From the NCBI GenBank assembly GCA_900751995.1, contig CAADTP010000025.1, forward strand, positions 1 through 47,037: 47,037 nucleotides of DNA, read 5' to 3'. This document shows positions 15,648 to 23,608 of the stretch, in pieces (position 1 is the first letter of the stretch; every line of letters starts with the position of its first letter). Below the pieces are notes generated by a model. The model was not told the DNA's origin and made no database searches. It worked only from the letters and a program-made list of their open reading frames with translations. The stretch is from Lachnospiraceae bacterium. Lineage in GTDB: Bacteria; Bacillota; Clostridia; Lachnospirales; Lachnospiraceae. The position numbers and the translations under genes are program-made.

Positions 15648-16409
15648 ATGTTTACAGAAGAACGACAGAATGCAATAGAGAAATGTCTCCGCGAAAAAGG
15701 AAAAGTCAGGGTCAAAGAATTAAGCGAGATGTTTCAGGTTACGGAGGACTGTATCCGCAAGGATCTCAAGATCCTTGAAAATGCAGGCAGATTAAAGAGG
15801 ACTTACGGCGGAGCGATCCTGTCACAGGAGTATCCTCTGGAGAGAAATGTAGTAGACAGGCGTATGTACAATCTTGATAAGAAGAAAGTGATCGCTGCGA
15901 AAGCCTTCAAGCTGATCAAAAATAACGAAACGATCTTTCTGGATGTTTCCACTACAAATATAGAGCTGGCAAGGCTTATCGCTTCGTCGGGTATGCATGT
16001 TGTGGTTGTCAGCAATATGATCGATATCCTGCAGGTCCTTGCTGCGAATCCGTCCATCACGGCCATAGGCACAGGGGGAACTATGTACCGTTCGGTGAAC
16101 GGATTTATGGGAGCTGCGGCCATTGAGGTGATCAAGCAGTACAGCTTTGACCGGGCATTTTTGGGAAGCTGTGGCGTGGATATGACAGATTTTGCAGTTA
16201 CTACATCCGGAGTGGAGGATGGATTGACCAAGAAGGCGGCAGTGCAGAGCAGCAGACATAAATATGTGGTTATGGAGAGAGAGAAGTTTTATTTTAACGA
16301 ATCTTATAAATATACACATTTTGATGATATCAGCGGGATCATTACCGATGAATTTCCGGATGATACCATTGTGAACATACTGAGGAATACCGGAGTGAAA
16401 TTACTCTGA
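15648..16409 (+). CDS. DeoR-family transcriptional regulator
   Basis: A 253-residue protein with an N-terminal winged helix (MFTEERQNAIEKCLREKGKV through the LSEMFQVTEDCIRKDLKILE recognition region) and the DeoR signature GRLKRTYGGA. The C-terminal sugar-phosphate sensing domain (about 75-250) has FLDVSTTN, VVVVSNMIDI, GTGG and FLGSCGVD. DeoR proteins usually repress sugar genes and release DNA on binding a phosphorylated sugar. The ribosome site GAGGAGA precedes ATG 15648. It is the first gene of an operon with cutC and the transglutaminase-fold gene, which it probably controls together with itself. Confidence 0.88.
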   Translation: MFTEERQNAIEKCLREKGKVRVKELSEMFQVTEDCIRKDLKILENAGRLKRTYGGAILSQEYPLERNVVDRRMYNLDKKKVIAAKAFKLIKNNETIFLDVSTTNIELARLIASSGMHVVVVSNMIDILQVLAANPSITAIGTGGTMYRSVNGFMGAAAIEVIKQYSFDRAFLGSCGVDMTDFAVTTSGVEDGLTKKAAVQSSRHKYVVMEREKFYFNESYKYTHFDDISGIITDEFPDDTIVNILRNTGVKLL

Positions 16410-16437
16410 GTAGACAGTAACAAAGGGGGATTTTTAC

Positions 16438-17184
16438 ATGAAAGACTATATTCTGGAAACCTGTGTGGATTCTGTGGAATCCGCTATGGCAGCAGCCGAA
16501 GGTGGTGCGGACAGATTGGAGCTTTGCAGCAATCTGATCATCGGGGGAACAACTCCCGGCCCATGGCTTTTTGAGGAAATAAGGAAGCGTTCGGATATCC
16601 GGATCCATGCGCTGATCCGTCCGCGGTTTGGAGATTTCTGTTATACAGATGCGGAATTTTCCATGATAAGGAATGCAGTAAAGGATTTCCGCAAAATGGG
16701 AGTGGAGGGTGTCGTGGTAGGTATCCTGAAACCGGATGGCACCTTGAATATGGAACAGATGAAAGAACTGATGGATGCGGCGGGAGATATGTCTGTTACG
16801 CTGCACAGGGCTTTTGATGTGTGCGCAGATCCGATCGAGGCTATGGAACAGGCAATCTCGCTGGGAATCGATACGATCCTTACATCCGGACAGAAGAATA
16901 CCTGCCTTCAGGGTGCGGAGCTTCTGAAGGAACTGGAAACCAGGAGTCAGGGACGTATCACCATCCAGGCGGGGAGTGGCGTCGGTGCGGAAGTGATCCG
17001 CCAGCTTTATCCCCTTACCGGGATCAAGGCTTATCATATGAGCGGCAAGGTTGTAACGGACAGTGCGATGCAGTTTCGCAAGGAAGGTGTCAATATGGGA
17101 CTTCCGACATTCAGTGAATATGAGATATGGCGTACAGATATTGAAAATGTTCGTGCTGCAAAGAAAGTTCTGGAGGAATTATAA
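16438..17184 (+). CDS. cutC: CutC-family TIM-barrel protein
   Basis: A 248-residue protein with the CutC signatures ETCVDSVESAMAAAEGGADR near the N-terminus, GGTTPG, HALIRPRFGDFCYT, LHRAFDV and ILTSGQ, covering the whole family length. CutC proteins were named for copper handling in E. coli, but that role is disputed and the fold is a sugar-enzyme-like TIM barrel. Here the neighbours are a sugar-type DeoR regulator and fucosidase genes, not metal genes, so a role in glycan catabolism is a reasonable inference. It ends in TAATG, sharing one base with the next gene, so translation is coupled. Confidence 0.85.
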   Translation: MKDYILETCVDSVESAMAAAEGGADRLELCSNLIIGGTTPGPWLFEEIRKRSDIRIHALIRPRFGDFCYTDAEFSMIRNAVKDFRKMGVEGVVVGILKPDGTLNMEQMKELMDAAGDMSVTLHRAFDVCADPIEAMEQAISLGIDTILTSGQKNTCLQGAELLKELETRSQGRITIQAGSGVGAEVIRQLYPLTGIKAYHMSGKVVTDSAMQFRKEGVNMGLPTFSEYEIWRTDIENVRAAKKVLEEL

Positions 17185-19667
17185 TGGCTGAGGGGAAGAT
17201 TTTTCTGAAAGAAAACCGTGATCGGATCGAAAAAAAATATCGGGAGCAGATGATGGGGTTACCGCAGGTTTTTGCGGAGATTGATAAAAAGCTTGCGGAA
17301 TGCACAGACGAAGTGGCTCTGGCGTGCAAATATTTATATGCGTTCATGCCGTACAGTGATATCGGAAATTACGCGTTTGAAGTATTCCTGGATTATGCGG
17401 AGAATGGCGTATATTTATGGAAGGAAAACTCCGGGGTGGCAGAGCTGCCGGAGGAAATCTTTTTGAATTATGTGCTGTTTCATAGAGTAAATGAGGAGGA
17501 GATCGCACCCTGCCGTACATTTTTCCGCAGGGAGATCGGAGAGAGAACTGAGGGAATGAGCTTCCGGGAAGCTGCCCTGGAGGTGAACTACTGGTGTGCA
17601 CAGGAGGCTACCTATCATTGTACAGATGATCGTACCCTGTCTGCACTTGCCGTATACCGCAGAGGAAACGGAAGATGCGGAGAGGAATCTGTATTTACCG
17701 TTAATGCACTGAGAAGTGTTGGTGTACCTGCCCGTCAGGTATATGCACCAAAGTGGTCTCATTGTGATGACAATCATGCCTGGGTGGAAATCTGGTGCGA
17801 TGGAAGCTGGTATTTTCTGGGAGCCTGTGAGCCGGAGGAGATCCTGAATAAGGGATGGTTTACCAACGCTTCCTCAAGGGCCATGATGGTCCATTCAAGA
17901 GTTTTTGATACCATGATCCCGGAGGGAGAAGTGATCGGCAAAGATGGTATGGTGACTATGCTCAACGAGCTGAAACGATATGCACTGACAAAAGAGATCA
18001 CTGTGTCCGTAAAGGATTCACATGGAAAACCGGCAGAAGGTGCAGAAGTTTCTTTTGAGGTGCTGAATTATTCGGAATATGCCCCGATCGCAGAACTGAA
18101 AACCGACAGTCTGGGAAAAGTCAGCCTGACAACAGGGCTTGGAAGTATCCATATTTCTGCAAGGATGTATGCAGATGGAGAATGGCTGCATGCAGAAAAC
18201 AGCATGGATACAAAAACAGAGGATTGTTGTGAGATCTGCCTGATGCCCGTAGGAAAGGAAAAGGGTATTTTTTATGAGGAGTGGACGGAGATCGATATGA
18301 TCGCACCTCATGATGCACCTGTAAATAAAGATATGCCAACATTGGAGCAGAAGGAAAGAGGCAGCAGACGTCTGGCAGAGGCAAACGCTTACAGGGAACA
18401 GAAGGTAAGAAACCTGAGCAATCCGGAGTGTCGGAAATTCCTGGAAAAAGAAACTGGAGATTCTTCAATGAGAAAAAAACTCCTTGAAGTCCTCACAGAG
18501 AAAGACAGAACAGACTGTATCAGCCAGGTTCTGGAGGAGCACCTGAAATTTGCATTACCGTATGAAAAAAACATGGATGCAGATATTTTTGTACCATATG
18601 TACTGAACCCGAGAGTTGACGATGAAGTTTTGCAGAAATACAGAAAAACGATTCTTGAGCAACTGTCGGAAGAAGAGAAAAATATGCTGCAAAAGGAACC
18701 GGCGAAGATCTGGAAGTGGATTGAGGATAAGATCGTTTCCAGTCCGGAGAAAGAACGCAGCAGTGTGATCACCACGCCGTCCGGATGTTTGAAAACGGGA
18801 ACAGGAAGCATTCTGTCAAAGAAGATCCTTTTTGTGGCAATGGCGAGAACACTGGGGATTCCGGCACGCCTGAACCCTCATGACCGTTCCATGGAGTATA
18901 TGAAAAACGGAAAATTCATCTCAGTATCTGCGGAAACGGAGAAAAAGGCATCGATCCTTCTGAAGGCAAGTGCGGATACACAGTGGAAATATTTCCAGAA
19001 CTGGAGCATCGCAAAACTGGAAGCCGGAAAATATATCACACGGAAGCTGGAAACCGAAAATTTCAGAGATCAGGTGATGAAGCTGCCGATGGAAGTGGGA
19101 AATTACAGGATCCTTACCTCAAACAGACTGCCAAATGGAAATATATTTGCAGCGGAGTATTATTTTGAGGTTCAGATCGGAGAAATGAAGAGGGTGGAGC
19201 TGGCATTTCGGAATGCAAACCTGGAAGACATGCTGGAGAATATCTCCATACCGGAATTTACTCTCAGAAAAGAAGATGGAAGCACCGTGAAGGCGTCAGA
19301 ACTGACGGCAGATGGGAAGCATATCCTGGCGTTTCTGGAAGAGGAGAAAGAACCGACGGAGCATATCTTAAATGAGATGATGGAGCAGGAAGAAGCTTTT
19401 TCCCGATATGCGAAGAGGATCATTTTTGTAGTAAAAAGCAAAAAAGCGCTGGAGACCCCTACCCTTTCAAGAGCACTGGGCAAGCTTGGAAATGTTCAGA
19501 TCTTATATGATGATTTTTCAGAGATCATCAATACACTGGGAAGAAGAATGTACGTAGATCCGGATAAGCTTCCGCTGATCATTGTGACAAACGGAAGCCT
19601 GAATGGGATCTATGCAACCAGCGGATACAATGTGGGAACCGGAGATATGCTGCTGAGACTGCTGTGA
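17184..19667 (+). CDS. Large transglutaminase-fold protein with two transglutaminase-like segments and a thioredoxin-like tail
   Basis: An 827-residue protein without signal peptide, hence cytosolic. An N-terminal helical region (1-115) precedes a transglutaminase core (about 120-230) with C165 in GNGRCGEES and H198 in DDNHAWVE. The third site reads FLGACEPEE, so the usual Asp is not obvious. An Ig-like beta domain (about 270-365, VSVKDSHGKPAEGAEVSFEV) follows. A second, degenerate transglutaminase-like part (about 525-630) has TPSGCLKTGTGS (C535) and ARTLGIPARL but no clear His-Trp. The tail (about 690-827) looks thioredoxin/redoxin-like by strand pattern (KHILAFLEE, RIIFVV, LPLIIVTNG) but lacks CxxC. 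Related proteins occur as lipoproteins in Bacteroidetes. Activity could be protease, amidase or PNGase-like; unknown. Confidence 0.7.
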   Translation: MAEGKIFLKENRDRIEKKYREQMMGLPQVFAEIDKKLAECTDEVALACKYLYAFMPYSDIGNYAFEVFLDYAENGVYLWKENSGVAELPEEIFLNYVLFHRVNEEEIAPCRTFFRREIGERTEGMSFREAALEVNYWCAQEATYHCTDDRTLSALAVYRRGNGRCGEESVFTVNALRSVGVPARQVYAPKWSHCDDNHAWVEIWCDGSWYFLGACEPEEILNKGWFTNASSRAMMVHSRVFDTMIPEGEVIGKDGMVTMLNELKRYALTKEITVSVKDSHGKPAEGAEVSFEVLNYSEYAPIAELKTDSLGKVSLTTGLGSIHISARMYADGEWLHAENSMDTKTEDCCEICLMPVGKEKGIFYEEWTEIDMIAPHDAPVNKDMPTLEQKERGSRRLAEANAYREQKVRNLSNPECRKFLEKETGDSSMRKKLLEVLTEKDRTDCISQVLEEHLKFALPYEKNMDADIFVPYVLNPRVDDEVLQKYRKTILEQLSEEEKNMLQKEPAKIWKWIEDKIVSSPEKERSSVITTPSGCLKTGTGSILSKKILFVAMARTLGIPARLNPHDRSMEYMKNGKFISVSAETEKKASILLKASADTQWKYFQNWSIAKLEAGKYITRKLETENFRDQVMKLPMEVGNYRILTSNRLPNGNIFAAEYYFEVQIGEMKRVELAFRNANLEDMLENISIPEFTLRKEDGSTVKASELTADGKHILAFLEEEKEPTEHILNEMMEQEEAFSRYAKRIIFVVKSKKALETPTLSRALGKLGNVQILYDDFSEIINTLGRRMYVDPDKLPLIIVTNGSLNGIYATSGYNVGTGDMLLRLL

Positions 19668-19695
19668 CAGATATAACGGATATATACAGAAGGAA

Positions 19696-19734
19696 CACAG
19701 ACCGTATCATCGACTGTGTCGGTGACGGTCTGTG
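19696..19734. terminator. Hairpin between convergent operons
   Basis: CACAGACCGT (19696-19705) pairs perfectly with ACGGTCTGTG (19725-19734). The tail CCCTTTGT is only weakly T-rich. It could serve both the transglutaminase operon and the opposite LacI pair. Confidence 0.6.
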
Positions 19735-19852
19735 CCCTTTGTAAAAGCTGTGAAATTATTGCAGTGGTTCAGATGCTCAGAATATGCGGGCAGATCGGAA
19801 TGAAAATGCCTGTTGTGCTTCCCGAAATTGCCGTAATAAAAGTTGTTTTGCA

Positions 19853-20869
19853 TTACTTAGCATCAGAAAAGAGATCACGCACGGAATCCCGGTAGATACA
19901 TTCTGGCTTCAGGCGTATCGTCCTTGGAAAATCACTGTAGTCTCCGTTCATTCTGCGAAGCAGCAGATCACAGGCCTGCTCTGCCAGACCGGTCAGCGGC
20001 TGACGGACAGCGGTCAGCTGAGGAGAAAGCAGCATGGACAGTTCAAAATCATCAAAGGAGACAACAGACAGGTCTTCCGGGATTCGGATGCCAAGGCTGT
20101 AGATCGCTTCATAAATACCGAGGCATAGTGTATAGTTCGCAGAAAATACGGCAGTCGGACGTTCCGGAAGATTCCATAATTTCTGCATTGCCTGATATCC
20201 AAAGTCGTTTGTGTAATTTTCAGCGATGATATAATCGGGATTAACCGGAATATCGTAGTCTTCCAGTGCCCGGAGATAGCCTTTTTTTCGTTCACATGCA
20301 GTATAGGATGCAGGAGAACCGGTGACAAGGGCGATCTTCTGATGCCCCATTTTTATCAGATGCTCCACGATCTCGTAGGCTCCGGAGGTACAGCTGGTCT
20401 GTACACAGTCTGTACGGTGGAAATGGCTGTGTTCTTCCAGCTCCACAACAGGGATTTTGGCGTGTTCCACAGCAGAACAGATGTCCTGGTTCAGACTGAA
20501 AGAGGTAATGATAAGGCCGTCGATCCCAGAGCGGAGCATGTGAGGGACGAATTTATTGACATGATCCTTATATTTGTCGCCGCTCATAAATGTGAGAGAA
20601 TAACCGTGAGCGCGCATGGTGTTTTCTATTTTGCTCAGAAGAAAAGCATTATGCGGAGTATTGGGAGGACCGGATACCAGACCGATACGGTAAGTCTTGG
20701 AGGAACGAAGTCCCCGGGCCGTGTTTCGTGGAACGTAATTCAGTTTCCGGATCGCTTCGTCGATCTGCTTTTTGTTTTGCGGCCGTACAGTTCCGCCGTT
20801 GATATATTTTGAAATGGTGGCCAGTGCCAGACCGGTTTCTCTGGCAATGTCCTTGATGGTTGCACTCAT
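19853..20869 (-). CDS. LacI-family regulator (second of a tandem pair)
   Basis: A 338-residue protein with helix-turn-helix MSATIKDIARETGLALATIS followed by KYINGG, and a sugar-binding-type effector domain from about residue 60. The recognition helix ATISKYIN is identical to that of the gene just upstream, which suggests a shared operator and possibly mixed dimers. ATG 20869 follows the upstream stop by 3 bases with GGAAAGGA as ribosome site, so the two are co-translated. Most of the effector domain differs from its partner, so different inducers are possible. Confidence 0.87.
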   Translation of the reverse strand: MSATIKDIARETGLALATISKYINGGTVRPQNKKQIDEAIRKLNYVPRNTARGLRSSKTYRIGLVSGPPNTPHNAFLLSKIENTMRAHGYSLTFMSGDKYKDHVNKFVPHMLRSGIDGLIITSFSLNQDICSAVEHAKIPVVELEEHSHFHRTDCVQTSCTSGAYEIVEHLIKMGHQKIALVTGSPASYTACERKKGYLRALEDYDIPVNPDYIIAENYTNDFGYQAMQKLWNLPERPTAVFSANYTLCLGIYEAIYSLGIRIPEDLSVVSFDDFELSMLLSPQLTAVRQPLTGLAEQACDLLLRRMNGDYSDFPRTIRLKPECIYRDSVRDLFSDAK

Positions 20870-20872
20870 AAA

Positions 20873-21937
20873 TCAATCCTTTCCAGATGCTGTACTGTTG
20901 TGTTCGGACAGGTCTTTTACGGAGCGCCGCGGGTGGAATACAACATCCAGCATGTCAATTTTTGGAAAATCCGTATAGTCTCCATGGATCCTTTTTAAAA
21001 GTAATTCCACAGCATGTTTCCCCATGCTTGTCAGATCCTGTGAGACGCAGGTCATAGTCGCGCTCATGGTCTTGAAAAGCGGATCATCATCAAAGCACAC
21101 AAAGGAAATATCCTGAGGAACGGAAATCCGTGCCTGGCTGGCAGCGCTTAAACCACCCATTGTGGAGAGATAGCAGTCAAAAAAAACAGCAGTAGGGGGA
21201 TCGGAAGAATCAATAAGCTTCTGGAAATGCAGGTTGCTCTGGGTGATCGTTTCTGCAGTGGAACCAAAAGAAACAGGGGGAAAAGAATCCTGCTGTTTCA
21301 GAAGGTCAATGCCATTTTTCTGATATACATCCACAAAGCCCTGGATCCGCTGCTCGATGGTGTAGGAGTCCAGATACTGTTCCATGATCCAGACCTTTGT
21401 GTGGCCTTTTTCCAAAAGGTGCTCTGCCAGCAGTGCACCGCCTCTGTAATTATCAGAAATAACACAGTCTACAGGAAAATGTCTCATGGAAGCAGGAATC
21501 TGATCGAGCATTACAACTGGTATGCCGGCATTCTGTAAGAGCTGGTACAGGTCATCATGCCAGCAGGATGGGAGCATGATAACTCCGTCAAAGTGCTGGG
21601 AGATAATATCCTGTATCGTATCGATCTCCTTCTGATGTTCAAAAAAGAAAGAACAGACAATAACTGTATAGCCATGATCCGTGAAATGCTTGATAATGGA
21701 GTTGACAAGCTCGCCCCAGAAATAATTACCAAGATCTGAGATCAGGATACCGATGGTATGTGTGTTTTTGGCACGAAGAAGCTGGGCATTCCGGTTTGGG
21801 GTATATCCAAGCTCCTGAATTGCCTTTTCTATAAGGATACGATTTTCTTCCCGTATTTTTTTGTGGTTTATATATTTGGAGATCGTTGCGGTGGACAGGC
21901 CTGTCGCACGGGCGATATCATTGATCGTAACGTTCAT
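20873..21937 (-). CDS. LacI-family regulator (first of a tandem pair)
   Basis: A 354-residue protein: helix-turn-helix MNVTINDIARATGLSTATIS then KYINHKK, hinge TPNRNAQLLRAKNTHTIGIL, and a full effector domain (FGVIML..., WIMEQYLDS..., SFVCFDDDPLF). ATG 21937 is chosen because GGAGG lies 6 bases upstream and the HTH starts there; an in-frame ATG at 21961 would add eight residues. It is divergent from the GH29 gene, sharing a 338-base regulatory region with two GAAACGTTT sites. Likely role: repressor of the fucosidase/ABC operon and itself. Confidence 0.87.
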   Translation of the reverse strand: MNVTINDIARATGLSTATISKYINHKKIREENRILIEKAIQELGYTPNRNAQLLRAKNTHTIGILISDLGNYFWGELVNSIIKHFTDHGYTVIVCSFFFEHQKEIDTIQDIISQHFDGVIMLPSCWHDDLYQLLQNAGIPVVMLDQIPASMRHFPVDCVISDNYRGGALLAEHLLEKGHTKVWIMEQYLDSYTIEQRIQGFVDVYQKNGIDLLKQQDSFPPVSFGSTAETITQSNLHFQKLIDSSDPPTAVFFDCYLSTMGGLSAASQARISVPQDISFVCFDDDPLFKTMSATMTCVSQDLTSMGKHAVELLLKRIHGDYTDFPKIDMLDVVFHPRRSVKDLSEHNSTASGKD

Positions 21938-22080
21938 GTAAAGCCTCCGGTTCTGATGCATTTACAGATAATATAGTATTTTCATATTATATCATGAAAA
22001 AGAAAATGCCTCAATACACATGGCATTTTTTACACATAAAGTATCAGAAAAAACGAGCGTATTGTACAGAAAATTGATAA

Positions 22081-22096
22081 AAATGAAACGTTTAAC
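22081..22096. promoter_or_regulatory. Putative LacI operator A
   Basis: AAATGAAACGTTTAAC matches the second site at 22221-22236 at 14 of 16 positions around a GAAACGTTT core. It lies on the side of the leftward LacI genes, so it may serve autoregulation. Confidence 0.55.
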
Positions 22097-22179
22097 AAAA
22101 CCTAATACGAAAAAGTACACAAAAACAAGACGGAATAATTGTAAAAAATAGGAAAATGATTTTTGCCCTATGATTTTAC

Positions 22180-22208
22180 TTGAAAAGCTGCTTCGGATGC
22201 GGTAAGAT
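22180..22208 (+). promoter_or_regulatory. Promoter of the GH29/ABC operon
   Basis: TTGAAA (22180-22185) and TAAGAT (22203-22208) are 17 bases apart, with an expected transcription start near 22215, just ahead of operator B. Confidence 0.65.
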
Positions 22209-22220
22209 AGTCTTAACAAA

Positions 22221-22236
22221 AAACGAAACGTTTTAC
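22221..22236. promoter_or_regulatory. Putative LacI operator B
   Basis: AAACGAAACGTTTTAC lies immediately after the predicted start of transcription of the GH29 operon. AAAACG and CGTTTT half-sites flank the centre. The position fits roadblock repression by one or both LacI proteins encoded leftward. Confidence 0.6.
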
Positions 22237-22275
22237 GTAACAAGAAAATCAGCTATACGAAACAAGGAGAAGGTT

Positions 22276-23544
22276 ATGGCAGACACAAAGCAGCAGTGGT
22301 ATAAAGATGCCAAATACGGATTATTCATCCATTGGGGACTTTATTCCATCCTTGCAGGAGAATGGAAAGATCCGAAGACCGGCGAGGTCACCAAGACAGA
22401 CCGTATCGCAGAGTGGATCGAGAACAATCTCAACATTGACAAGGAAGATTACAGAAAGCTGAAAGATGAGTTCCATCCGGACAAATTTGACGCGGACATG
22501 TTTGTGAAAAGAGCGAAAGAGCAGTGGGGTGTTAAATATATCGTTCTTACTTCCAAGCATCACGAGGGATTCGCAATGTACGATTCCAAGGTCAGTGATT
22601 TTAATGTAGTGAAGGCTGCAGGAAGAGATATCTTAAGAGAGCTTTCCGATGCTTGTAAGAAATATGACATGACAATGGGTATCTATTATTCACAGGCTCA
22701 GGACTGGGATGATGACAATGCCTATAAGAAGGATTACGAAGACAAGAACGAATGGAAGCCGGAATTCCGTATATACTTCGATGAGAAATGCAAACCGCAG
22801 TTAAAAGAGCTTCTTGAGAATTACGATAATATTTCCCTGATCTGGTTTGATACTCCGATGGGAATGACCGCAGACGAAGCTCAGGAATTAAGAGACTGGG
22901 TTAAGGGTATTAAGCCTGACTGCATCATCAGCGGACGTATCGGACACCAGAAGGGCGATTACATGACCACCGGTGATAACTTTATTCCACGTCTTCCATA
23001 CGACGGTGACTGGGAAGTACCGGCAACTGTAAATGATACATGGGGTTATAATAAATACGATACAAACTGGAAGAATCCGGATGATATCCTGAACCTTCTT
23101 CTCAAGATCGTCGGCAGAGGCGGAAATTACCTGCTGAACGTAGGACCAATGGCAGACGGAACTGTTCCGGAAGCTTGTGTCGAGGTTATGAATGAGGTTG
23201 GTAAATACGTGACTGAGAATGCGGAAGCAATTTACGGAACCAAGAATGTTGGTATCTATCCGTATGAGATCCCGAGCATTGAATTTACAAAGAGACCACA
23301 TAAGCTTTACGTACACGTCCTTGCACCGAGATATCGAGTTGAACTGCTGAACATCGGTAATCAGTTAAAGGGTGCATATGTGGTAAGCACAGGAGAAAAG
23401 CTTCCGTGCCGCGCATTAAAGTGCTGCGAAGGAAACTCGATGATAGAGGTAGAGCTTCCGGAGAAGCTTCAGGGGGCAAAGAACTACTGTGTATGCCTGG
23501 AGCTTGAGGAAGAAGAGCCGATCTTTGAGGCGATCATCGATTGA
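22276..23544 (+). CDS. Alpha-L-fucosidase, GH29 (first copy)
   Basis: A 422-residue glycosidase. The N-terminal WYKDAKYGLFIHWGLYS and later VLTSKHHEGFAMYDS are GH29 hallmarks; the predicted nucleophile is D192 in LIWFDTPMG. Further family motifs are GGNYLLNVGPMADGTV. There is no signal peptide, so it should act on sugars imported by the adjacent ABC system. The acid/base residue cannot be assigned by eye. ATG 22276 follows AAGGAGAAGG; the upstream frame back to 22180 crosses the promoter. It is the first gene of the operon with the ABC importer and the second GH29 enzyme; the two enzymes differ widely, suggesting different linkages. Confidence 0.92.
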   Translation: MADTKQQWYKDAKYGLFIHWGLYSILAGEWKDPKTGEVTKTDRIAEWIENNLNIDKEDYRKLKDEFHPDKFDADMFVKRAKEQWGVKYIVLTSKHHEGFAMYDSKVSDFNVVKAAGRDILRELSDACKKYDMTMGIYYSQAQDWDDDNAYKKDYEDKNEWKPEFRIYFDEKCKPQLKELLENYDNISLIWFDTPMGMTADEAQELRDWVKGIKPDCIISGRIGHQKGDYMTTGDNFIPRLPYDGDWEVPATVNDTWGYNKYDTNWKNPDDILNLLLKIVGRGGNYLLNVGPMADGTVPEACVEVMNEVGKYVTENAEAIYGTKNVGIYPYEIPSIEFTKRPHKLYVHVLAPRYRVELLNIGNQLKGAYVVSTGEKLPCRALKCCEGNSMIEVELPEKLQGAKNYCVCLELEEEEPIFEAIID

Positions 23545-23573
23545 TCAATTTATGAACATCAAGGGGAAAACTA

Positions 23574-23579
23574 TATAAT
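23574..23579 (+). promoter_or_regulatory. Possible -10 element ahead of the binding-protein gene
   Basis: A perfect TATAAT lies 29 bases before the start codon, but no convincing -35 box is seen 16-18 bases upstream. An internal promoter that raises binding-protein expression is possible but unproven. Confidence 0.25.
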
Positions 23580-23608
23580 AAAAAATCATATTAAGGGAGG
23601 ATTTATTC

